A stretch of DNA of 64,000 nucleotides. Source: Rhizobium pisi. Lineage in GTDB: Bacteria; Pseudomonadota; Alphaproteobacteria; Rhizobiales; Rhizobiaceae. Below, in pieces: positions 55,567 through 64,000 of this stretch. The position numbers and the translations under genes were made by a program. The stretch is taken from contig NZ_RJJT01000010.1 in NCBI RefSeq assembly GCF_003938655.1, positions 219,357 to 283,356 on the forward strand, read 5' to 3'. The first letter of the stretch is position 1, and every line of letters begins with the position of its first letter. The notes beneath the pieces were generated by a model, which was not told the origin of the DNA, searched no databases, and worked only from the letters and a program-made list of their open reading frames with translations.

Positions 55567-57783
55567 ATGAGCACAGATTCGTCCGATCTCTTTGGCGCGC
55601 TTTTCGAGGCACCGCCCGCGAACCGAACGGTTCCGGTGCTGGTGCCGATGCCGGCGCCGAAACCCTATTCCTATTCGGTGCCGGAGGGCATGGCGGTCGA
55701 GCCCGGCTCGGTCGTGCAGGTGCCGCTTGGGCCGCGGCAGGTGATTGGCGTCGTCTGGGACGGCGGCGAGGATGGCGTCGATCCGAAGAAGCTCCGGCCG
55801 ATCAGCCATGTCTTCGACTGCCCGCCGCTCTCCCGGGAAATGCGGGATTTCATCGACTGGGTGGCGACCTATACGCTCTCCCCGCCCGGCCTAGTCGCCC
55901 GTATGGCGCTCCGGGCGCCGAATGCCTTCGAACCGGAGCCGATGGTGGAGGGGCTGAAGCTCGTCGGCAGCGAGCCGGAGCGGATGACGCCGGCGCGTGC
56001 CCGAGTGCTCAATACGGCCTCCGACGGTTTTTCGTGGACGCGCAGCGGCCTGGCGCATGCGGCGGGTGTTTCGACAAGCGTCGTCGACGGGCTGATCACG
56101 CTCGGCATTTTCGAGACGGTGTTCCTGCCGCCGGCGCCTGTTGTGGCTCTGCCGGATCCGGATTTTGCTGCCGCGCGCCTGGAAGGGCCGCAGAAAGAGG
56201 CGGCCGAGGAGATCGTCTCCGAAATCCGCAAGGGTGAATTCTCGGTTTCGCTGATCGACGGGGTAACGGGATCGGGCAAGACCGAGGTCTATTTCGAAGC
56301 GATCGCGGAAACGCTGAAACGCGGCAAGCAGGTGCTGATCCTGTTGCCGGAGATTGCGCTGACCGCAAGTTTTCTGGAGCGCTTCCAGGATCGCTTCGGG
56401 GCGAAGCCGGCCGAATGGCATTCCGATCTCGCCTCACGCATGCGGGAGAAAGTATGGCGCCAGGCGGTGACCGGCGAGGTCAGGGTCGTGGCCGGCGCGC
56501 GCTCGGCACTTTTCCTGCCCTTCGAAGATCTCGGCCTCATCATTGTCGACGAGGAGCACGATCCCGCCTACAAGCAGGAGGACCGCGTCTTCTACAATGC
56601 CCGCGATATGGCCGTGGTGCGTGGCCGCATCGGCGATTTTCCCGTCATCCTGGTGTCGGCGACACCCTCGGTCGAAAGCCAGGTCAACGGACAGAGCGGG
56701 CGCTACAGCACCGTCCATCTGCCGACGCGTTTCGGCGATGCGGCGCTGCCGGACCTGCATCTCGTCGATATGCGTAGGCACGCGCCGGAGCGGGGCAGCT
56801 TCCTGTCGCCGGTCCTGATTCGGGCGATCGGCAAGACGGTGGAAAGGCGCGAACAGGCGCTGCTCTTTCTCAACCGCCGCGGTTATGCGCCGCTGACGCT
56901 CTGCCGGGTCTGCGGCCACCGCTTTCAATGCCCGCAATGTTCGAGTTGGCTGGTGGAGCATCGGTTCCGCAAACAGCTGCAATGCCACCAGTGCGGCCAT
57001 GCCGAGCGCACCCCCGAGGCGTGCCCGGAATGCGGCACGCTCGACCATCTCGTCGCCTGCGGGCCGGGGGTCGAGCGCATTGCCGAAGAGGTGGAGCGAC
57101 ACTTCCCGGAGGCGCGGACGATCGTTCTCTCCTCGGATATCATGGGCGGGGTAAAGCGGCTGCGGCTGGAGCTGGAAGCGATCGCCAAGGGCGAGGCCGA
57201 TATCGTCATCGGCACCCAGCTCGTCGCCAAGGGGCACAATTTTCCGCTGATGACGCTGGTCGGCATCGTCGATGCCGATCTTGGCCTTGCCAATGGCGAC
57301 CCGCGGGCTGCCGAACGCACTTTCCAGCTTCTGTCGCAGGTGACGGGCCGGGCCGGCCGCACCGGCCTCAAGAGCCATGGGTTGCTGCAGACCTACCAGC
57401 CGCAGCATCCCGTCATGCAGGCGATCGTTTCCGGGGATTCCGGCGCCTTCTACGAGCGCGAGATCACCGAGCGCGAACGTGCAGCGCTGCCGCCGTTCGG
57501 CAGACTTGCCTCGATCATCGTCTCGGCCGAAACCCGCCACGACGCTGAAAACCATGCGCGCGGCATGCGCAACGCTGCACCCCAGGTGTCCGGCATTTCG
57601 GTGCTCGGGCCGGCGGAGGCGCCGCTTGCGCTGGTGCGCGGCCGCCACCGCTTCCGCCTTCTGGTGCATGGGCGGCGGAATTCGGACATGCAGGGGTTCT
57701 TGCGCGCGATGCTGTCGCAATCGCCCAGGGAGCGCGGATCGGTGCAGGTGCAGCTCGATATCGATCCGCAGAGTTTTCTGTAG
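55567..57783 (+). CDS. priA: Primosomal protein N' (replication restart helicase PriA)
   Basis: Superfamily 2 DNA helicase that reloads the replisome at stalled forks. The 738-residue protein has an N-terminal 3'-end-binding domain (PVPKPYSYSVPEGMAVEPGSVVQVPLG-type), Walker A DGVTGSGKTEVYFEAI, Walker B IIVDEEHDPAYKQED, and a zinc-binding insert with eight Cys (CRVCGHRFQCPQCSSWL and CHQCGHAERTPEACPECGTLDH), then the C-terminal helicase motifs (VTGRAGRTGLKSHGLLQTYQP). The ATG at 55567 gives MSTDSSDLFGALFEAPP. Stands alone, divergent from the DapA-like gene. Downstream are the GGGATAA repeats. Confidence 0.97.
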   Translation: MSTDSSDLFGALFEAPPANRTVPVLVPMPAPKPYSYSVPEGMAVEPGSVVQVPLGPRQVIGVVWDGGEDGVDPKKLRPISHVFDCPPLSREMRDFIDWVATYTLSPPGLVARMALRAPNAFEPEPMVEGLKLVGSEPERMTPARARVLNTASDGFSWTRSGLAHAAGVSTSVVDGLITLGIFETVFLPPAPVVALPDPDFAAARLEGPQKEAAEEIVSEIRKGEFSVSLIDGVTGSGKTEVYFEAIAETLKRGKQVLILLPEIALTASFLERFQDRFGAKPAEWHSDLASRMREKVWRQAVTGEVRVVAGARSALFLPFEDLGLIIVDEEHDPAYKQEDRVFYNARDMAVVRGRIGDFPVILVSATPSVESQVNGQSGRYSTVHLPTRFGDAALPDLHLVDMRRHAPERGSFLSPVLIRAIGKTVERREQALLFLNRRGYAPLTLCRVCGHRFQCPQCSSWLVEHRFRKQLQCHQCGHAERTPEACPECGTLDHLVACGPGVERIAEEVERHFPEARTIVLSSDIMGGVKRLRLELEAIAKGEADIVIGTQLVAKGHNFPLMTLVGIVDADLGLANGDPRAAERTFQLLSQVTGRAGRTGLKSHGLLQTYQPQHPVMQAIVSGDSGAFYEREITERERAALPPFGRLASIIVSAETRHDAENHARGMRNAAPQVSGISVLGPAEAPLALVRGRHRFRLLVHGRRNSDMQGFLRAMLSQSPRERGSVQVQLDIDPQSFL

Positions 57784-57823
57784 ATCAAATTGGAGCCTCC
57801 TCTCGCTACCAGGCAGGCTTGCG

Positions 57824-57897
57824 AAAGGGATAAGAGCTCGTTCGTCGCAATTCGTATATTTATCCCCATCGCATGCATAATTTATCAAAAGGGATAA
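57824..57897. repeat. Three GGGATAA-type repeats downstream of priA
   Basis: AAAGGGATAA at 57824-57833, its complement TTTATCCCC at 57859-57867, and AAAAGGGATAA at 57887-57897, in an AT-rich 240-bp gap with no gene. Direct and inverted copies about 30 bp apart look like a regulator-binding array for the gene at 58025, but no known regulator motif is matched. Confidence 0.4.
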
Positions 57898-58024
57898 TGC
57901 CAATATTTACATGATGTTGCCCTGCCAGAGTGAGCTAGTCGCTTTTCTGGTGCCGCTGCCATTTCCTCCTTTTCCGGCCCATGTCATAAAACACCGTTTC
58001 ATCCGGGTGATTTGGGGTTGATGC

Positions 58025-58414
58025 ATGGAGTTCTATTTTCCGACCGAGCTTGGCGAGCAGCTTGCATTCTGCTCCGCAGCCTTCACGGCGCTGGCGGGCT
58101 TTGTCATGATGTTCGCGCCGGGCCAAGCCCTGCGTCTTCTTGGTCTTGAGGCGCGGGAGGGGCGGCCGGAGGGCTTTGGCGAAGCGCGCTCGATGGGCGG
58201 CTTCTATCTCGGCTTCGGGCTGTCGGCGGTCATGCTCGCCCAGGACTGGATCTATATGGCGCTCGGCGCCTCCTTTGTGATGGCCGCCTTCGCCCGCGTG
58301 ATCTCGATCCTGTCCGATAAGGGGAGCAATCTCGTCAACTATTTACTTTTGGTTGTACAGATTGCCCTGGCCGCGTTGCCGCTGCTTTATGTCTTCGGCT
58401 TCGTCCCGGCGTGA
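58025..58414 (+). CDS. Small four-helix membrane protein
   Basis: A 129-residue inner-membrane protein with four hydrophobic helices, roughly 12-35, 55-75, 75-95 and 104-127. Recognisable features are FVMMFAPGQALRLLGLEAREGRPEGFGEARSMGGFYLGFGL between helices 1 and 2, with a GEARSMGGFYLG motif. Proteins of this size and layout are conserved in Rhizobiales and resemble the DUF4345 group; from memory, one related Agrobacterium protein has been connected with phage infection, but I cannot verify that this is it. Located between priA and the atp operon, with the GGGATAA repeats upstream. Confidence 0.75.
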   Translation: MEFYFPTELGEQLAFCSAAFTALAGFVMMFAPGQALRLLGLEAREGRPEGFGEARSMGGFYLGFGLSAVMLAQDWIYMALGASFVMAAFARVISILSDKGSNLVNYLLLVVQIALAALPLLYVFGFVPA

Positions 58415-58561
58415 GTTTTGCTGCCGGCGGGCGGCTTCTCATGCATGGCTGTCGGTCATTCTGCAATTTTGCGGACAGAAATTCATGTGAAAGGCTTATT
58501 CGGGCATTACGCGTGTTGCGAGTCCGAACTTCCTATGTTAGACGGACCCCGAATTTCGGAA

Positions 58562-58581
58562 GAAGCAAGAGGCTTCTCTTG
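58562..58581 (+). other. Mutually exclusive hairpins in the atp operon leader
   Basis: GAAGC-AAGAG-GCTTC (58562-58576) and CAAGAG-GCTT-CTCTTG (58566-58581) overlap and cannot form together. They lie about 90 nt upstream of the atpH start codon in a 255-bp leader/promoter region. No known riboswitch fold is evident. Confidence 0.35.
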
Positions 58582-58669
58582 TGATTTCTGGGGGAAATCA
58601 AAACGAATTCAAGATCATAGGTTCGGCGCCCGCCGAGAGCCGGATTTTGGGTTGAAATCAGGGAAATTT

Positions 58670-59236
58670 GTGCCAGTGGCAGACACGTCCCAGCTTACTT
58701 CTGGTGTTGCAGAGCGCTATGCCTCGTCGCTTTTCGAGCTGGCGCTCGAGCAGGGCGCCGTTGACAGCGTAACTGCAGATCTTGACCGTTTCCAGGCGAT
58801 GCTGGATGAGAGCGCCGATCTGAAGCGCTTCGTCGCAAGCCCGGTTTTCTCCGCTGAAGACCAGTTGAAGGCGATTGTCGCCATCAGCGAGAAGGCCGGC
58901 ATCAGCGGTTTCTTCGCCAATTTCCTGAAGGTCGTGGCGCGCAACCGCCGCCTGTTTGCCCTGCCAGGCATGATCAGGGCCTTCCGCATCATCGCCGCGA
59001 ACCATCGCGGTGAAATCTCCGCCGAGGTCACCTCGGCGCATGCGCTTTCTGAAGCGCAGGAAACCGAATTGAAGGTGGCACTCAAGAGCGTTACCGGCAA
59101 AGACGTGACGATTGCCGTCACGGTTGATCCGTCAATTCTTGGTGGTCTGATCGTAAAGGTCGGGTCCCGTCAGATTGATACGTCTCTTCGTACCAAACTC
59201 TCTACCCTTAAGCTCGCATTGAAAGAGGTTGGCTGA
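58670..59236 (+). CDS. atpH: ATP synthase F1 delta subunit
   Basis: Stalk subunit linking F1 to the b subunits. The 188-residue protein has the family signature at the N-terminus ([22 protein letters not shown]) and at the C-terminus ([29 protein letters not shown], with the GGxxxxxGxxxxDxS pattern). The start is GTG at 58670 (reading MPVADTSQ), 5 nt after AGGGA; the frame stays open a further 250 bp upstream but that part has no similarity. The stop overlaps the atpA start by 1 nt (TGATG). First gene of atpHAGD-x-C. Confidence 0.95.
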   Translation: MPVADTSQLTSGVAERYASSLFELALEQGAVDSVTADLDRFQAMLDESADLKRFVASPVFSAEDQLKAIVAISEKAGISGFFANFLKVVARNRRLFALPGMIRAFRIIAANHRGEISAEVTSAHALSEAQETELKVALKSVTGKDVTIAVTVDPSILGGLIVKVGSRQIDTSLRTKLSTLKLALKEVG

Positions 59237-60765
59237 TGGATATCCGCGCCGCGGAAATTTCCGCAATTCTCAAAGACCAGATCAAAAATTTCGGCAAAGA
59301 GGCAGAAGTCTCGGAAGTCGGCCAGGTTCTCTCCGTCGGTGACGGTATCGCTCGCGTTTACGGTCTGGACAATGTTCAGGCCGGTGAAATGGTCGAGTTC
59401 CCCGGCGGCATCCGTGGCATGGCGCTGAACCTTGAATCCGACAACGTCGGTGTCGTTATTTTCGGCTCCGACCGCGACATCAAGGAAGGCGACACCGTCA
59501 AGCGGACCGGCGCCATCGTTGACGTTCCGGTTGGTCCGGAACTGCTCGGCCGCGTCGTCGACGCGCTCGGCAATCCGATCGACGGCAAGGGCCCGATCAA
59601 CGCGACGCGCCGTTCGCGCGTCGACATCAAGGCTCCGGGCATCATTCCGCGCAAGTCGGTTCATGAGCCGATGTCGACCGGCCTCAAGGCCATCGACGCG
59701 CTGATCCCGGTCGGCCGCGGCCAGCGCGAGCTCGTCATCGGCGACCGCCAGACCGGCAAGACCGCGATCCTTCTCGATGCCTTCCTCAACCAGAAGGCCA
59801 TTCACGACAACGGTCCGGAAGGCGAAAAGCTTTACTGCGTCTACGTCGCCATCGGCCAGAAGCGTTCGACCGTCGCGCAGTTCGTCAAGGTGCTCGAAGA
59901 GCGCGGCGCGCTGAAATATTCGATCATCGTCGCCGCCACTGCTTCCGATCCGGCGCCAATGCAGTACCTGGCCCCGTTTGCCGGCTGCGCCATGGGCGAA
60001 TACTTCCGTGACAATGGCATGCATGCGCTGATCGGTTACGACGACCTGTCCAAGCAGGCTGTTTCCTACCGCCAGATGTCGCTGTTGCTGCGCCGCCCGC
60101 CGGGCCGCGAAGCCTATCCGGGCGACGTTTTCTATCTGCACTCGCGTCTCCTCGAGCGCGCTGCGAAGATGAACGACGACCAGGGCGCCGGTTCGCTGAC
60201 CGCTCTGCCGGTTATCGAAACGCAGGGCAACGACGTGTCGGCCTTCATTCCGACCAACGTGATCTCGATCACCGACGGCCAGATCTTCCTTGAAACCGAT
60301 CTGTTCTACCAGGGCATCCGCCCGGCCGTGAACGTCGGTCTGTCGGTTTCCCGCGTCGGTTCGTCGGCACAGATCAAGGCCATGAAGCAGGTTGCCGGCT
60401 CGATCAAGGGCGAACTCGCCCAGTATCGCGAAATGGCTGCCTTCGCCCAGTTCGGTTCGGACCTTGACGCTGCGACGCAGCGCCTCCTGAACCGCGGCGC
60501 ACGCCTCACCGAACTCCTGAAGCAGCCGCAGTTCTCGCCGCTGAAGACGGAAGAGCAGGTCGCCGTGATCTTTGCAGGCGTCAACGGCTATCTCGACAAG
60601 CTGCCGGTCGCTTCGGTTGGCAAGTTCGAGCAGGGCCTCCTCTCGTATCTGCGTTCGGAAGGCTCCGCCATCCTCGACGCGATCCGCACGGAAAAGGCAA
60701 TCAGCGACGATACCAAGGGCAAGCTCACCGCTGCTCTCGATAGCTTCGCAAAGTCTTTCTCGTAA
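59236..60765 (+). CDS. atpA: ATP synthase F1 alpha subunit
   Basis: Non-catalytic nucleotide-binding subunit of F1, 509 residues. Walker A is [15 protein letters not shown] (about residues 169-183). Other hallmarks: [20 protein letters not shown] start, [60 protein letters not shown]. Length and motifs are standard. Coupled to atpH by a 1-nt overlap; atpG follows 28 bp after the stop. Confidence 0.98.
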   Translation: MDIRAAEISAILKDQIKNFGKEAEVSEVGQVLSVGDGIARVYGLDNVQAGEMVEFPGGIRGMALNLESDNVGVVIFGSDRDIKEGDTVKRTGAIVDVPVGPELLGRVVDALGNPIDGKGPINATRRSRVDIKAPGIIPRKSVHEPMSTGLKAIDALIPVGRGQRELVIGDRQTGKTAILLDAFLNQKAIHDNGPEGEKLYCVYVAIGQKRSTVAQFVKVLEERGALKYSIIVAATASDPAPMQYLAPFAGCAMGEYFRDNGMHALIGYDDLSKQAVSYRQMSLLLRRPPGREAYPGDVFYLHSRLLERAAKMNDDQGAGSLTALPVIETQGNDVSAFIPTNVISITDGQIFLETDLFYQGIRPAVNVGLSVSRVGSSAQIKAMKQVAGSIKGELAQYREMAAFAQFGSDLDAATQRLLNRGARLTELLKQPQFSPLKTEEQVAVIFAGVNGYLDKLPVASVGKFEQGLLSYLRSEGSAILDAIRTEKAISDDTKGKLTAALDSFAKSFS

Positions 60766-60793
60766 TCAGGCCCTAAGTTAGGACGGATAACGG

Positions 60794-63127
<2,334 letters not shown>

Positions 63128-63128
<1 letters not shown>

Positions 63129-63367
63129 TGAGTGACGCTCAGGACGAGATATTCTGCTGCGACTCCCTCAAGGGAGCCGTGGCAGAGCTTCCTGAACCGG
63201 CGGTGCCGACCATCTATCGTGCCGATAACGGCGTGCTGATGATGGTCGTCGGGCTGGTTCAGACCGAGGAAGGTCTCGGATATCTTGACCAGGCGATAAT
63301 CCACTGCCCGTTCTGCGGGATCAAACTGCAAGATGCAAAAGCCATAGCCGAGAAGGTAAGTCACTGA
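63128..63367 (+). CDS. Small CxxC protein inserted between atpD and atpC
   Basis: A 79-residue cytoplasmic protein I do not recognise. It has two Cys pairs, FCCDS (Cys10, Cys11) and IHCPFCGIKL (Cys60, Cys63); the latter HCPFCG reads like half of a zinc ribbon or a treble-clef knuckle. The rest is acidic and beta-rich. It is locked into the operon: its ATG overlaps the atpD stop by 1 nt (TGATG) and its stop overlaps the atpC ATG by 1 nt (TGATG), giving perfect translational coupling on both sides. Codon use matches its neighbours, so it is real. Possible roles, all guesses: F1 assembly, zinc- or redox-linked regulation. Confidence 0.85.
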
Positions 63368-63774
63368 TGGCTGACAATTTCAACTTTGAGCTCGTTTCGC
63401 CGGAGCGTCTGCTGCTGTCGGAAATGGTGACCGAGGTCGTCATTCCCGCCACCGAAGGCGAGATGACTGTTATGGCGCACCATGCCCCGACGATGACGAC
63501 CATCAAGCCCGGCATCGTAAGCGTTCGTTCCGCTTCCGGCTCGAAGCAGGATTACGTCGTGTTCGGCGGCTTTGCCGATATTCTGCCGACCGGCTGCACG
63601 CTGCTTGCCGAATCCGCCGTACCGGTCGAAGAGCTTAACAAGGACGAACTTACTCGCCGCATCGAAGCTGCGAAGAAGGAACTCGAAGATGCCGTGCATC
63701 ACGAGCACAAGTCCAGGCTTGAGCACTTCATCTTGGAGCTGACCCATCTGCGCGGCGTTGTCGCGCAGGACTGA
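63367..63774 (+). CDS. atpC: ATP synthase F1 epsilon subunit
   Basis: Regulatory and coupling subunit of F1, 135 residues. The N-terminal beta-sandwich is recognisable in FNFELVSPERLLLSEMVTEVVIPATEGEMTVMAHHAPTMTTIKPGI and YVVFGGFADILPTGCTLLAESA; the C-terminal part (about 88-135) is the helical hairpin that can extend and inhibit. Start overlaps the CxxC gene's stop by 1 nt. Last atp gene; hairpins follow. Confidence 0.97.
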   Translation: MADNFNFELVSPERLLLSEMVTEVVIPATEGEMTVMAHHAPTMTTIKPGIVSVRSASGSKQDYVVFGGFADILPTGCTLLAESAVPVEELNKDELTRRIEAAKKELEDAVHHEHKSRLEHFILELTHLRGVVAQD

Positions 63775-63797
63775 TGGGTGCTGACAGCGTTGATGAA

Positions 63798-63818
63798 AAG
63801 CGGCCTTAACGGCCGCTT
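63798..63818 (+). terminator. Hairpin after atpC
   Basis: AAGCGGCC, loop TTAAC, GGCCGCTT: perfect 8-bp stem, 24 nt after the atpC stop. There is no T-tract (CAGACTG follows), so termination efficiency is uncertain. Confidence 0.55.
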
Positions 63819-63830
63819 CAGACTGCTGAC

Positions 63831-63866
63831 AAACCCGTCGATTTTTTCGGCGGGTTTTGCTTTTTT
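63831..63866 (+). terminator. Second hairpin with T-tracts after atpC
   Basis: AAACCCGTCGA, loop TTTTT, TCGGCGGGTTT with one T-G pair, followed by T-GC-TTTTTT. Good candidate for the true operon terminator, though it lies close to the transposase end and could belong to the insertion element. Confidence 0.6.
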
Positions 63867-63922
63867 GGCGATTGGATTCTTTGCCGGTCGTGTTGGCAGA
63901 GGGCGAAGAAGGAGGTTTCGGC

Positions 63923-64000
63923 TTACGCCGTGGCCGGTTTTGGTGCTTTTGTCAGGGCCATTGCGATCTTCTTGATGTTTTGGGCGGCCGCAGCCAACAG
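63923..64000 (-). CDS. C-terminal end of a probable transposase (truncated by window)
   Basis: The last 25 codons of a minus-strand gene, reading ...LLAAAAQNIKKIAMALTK and ending APKPATA plus a TAA stop at 63923-63925. The AAAQNIKK(I/L) pattern near the end is typical of DDE transposases of the IS1182/IS4-like groups, where the tail follows the last catalytic region. The rest of the gene, and the catalytic residues, lie beyond the window. It implies an insertion sequence just downstream of atpC. Confidence 0.6.
   Translation of the reverse strand: MLAAAAQNIKKIAMALTKAPKPATA

Noticed and set aside
63778..63975. 65-codon plus-strand frame after atpC
   Set aside because: Spans the terminator hairpins and lies antisense to the transposase end; Arg-rich translation without similarity.

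Overview
The window is 64 kb of ordinary, GC-rich chromosome from an alphaproteobacterium, almost certainly Rhizobium of the leguminosarum/etli group. Evidence for this: the mdh-sucC-sucD-sucA-sucB-lpdA arrangement typical of rhizobia, an F1-only atpHAGDC operon without F0 genes, an IalB-family protein, an Omp19-like lipoprotein, a mitofilin-like gene in the heme cluster, CtrA-type TTAA-N7-TTAA sites, and a characteristic rhizobial intergenic palindrome. Coding density is high. I see no tRNA, rRNA, CRISPR array, prophage or genomic island. The only mobile-element trace is the very end of a transposase gene at the right edge.

Layout. 1-2.5 kb: low-molecular-weight phosphotyrosine phosphatase (cut by the window start), pterin carbinolamine dehydratase, a DUF1232 membrane protein, an ECF sigma factor and an IalB-like secreted protein. 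2.8-10 kb: rlmN, a three-gene ABC importer (binding protein, permease, ATPase), a LysE exporter, an SDR enzyme and argG. 10-20.5 kb: a class III cyclase with an N-terminal zinc ribbon, a second LysE exporter, an unknown rhizobial protein, an M3 peptidase, typA, a GNAT enzyme, ppa, DUF167/YggT and an MFS exporter. 20.5-30.4 kb: a leftward heme-biosynthesis cluster (hemC, hemD, mitofilin-like, hemY-like, terB-like, glutamine amidotransferase) divergent from tsaD-gpsA-YciI-EVE-methyltransferase.

30.7-49.1 kb is the respiratory and TCA core: sdhCDAB, an Omp19-like lipoprotein, zapE, then mdh-sucC-(DUF1579)-sucD-sucA-(YciI)-sucB-(DUF4241, secreted unknown, SDR, LysE C-terminal-like miniprotein)-lpdA, ending at a strong terminator, followed by cytochrome b561. 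Together these genes encode succinate dehydrogenase, malate dehydrogenase, succinyl-CoA synthetase and the whole 2-oxoglutarate dehydrogenase complex. The small accessory genes wedged between enzyme subunits are the least explained part of the window.

49.1-58.4 kb: TraB/GumN-like protein, xerC, an acyltransferase, a GNAT enzyme, a GMC oxidoreductase with a DapA-superfamily enzyme, priA and a small membrane protein. 58.7-63.8 kb: atpH-atpA-atpG-atpD-(79-residue CxxC protein)-atpC, then the transposase end.

I found no convincing new multi-gene system. The best leads are the small CxxC protein inside the atp operon, the translationally coupled accessory genes between sucB and lpdA, three exact CtrA-type sites (plus one near match) in front of poorly known genes, and two related 16-bp CTTAC...GTAAG inverted repeats beside the mdh-suc-lpd unit. 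All functional calls come from reading the sequence and family knowledge; no database search was run.
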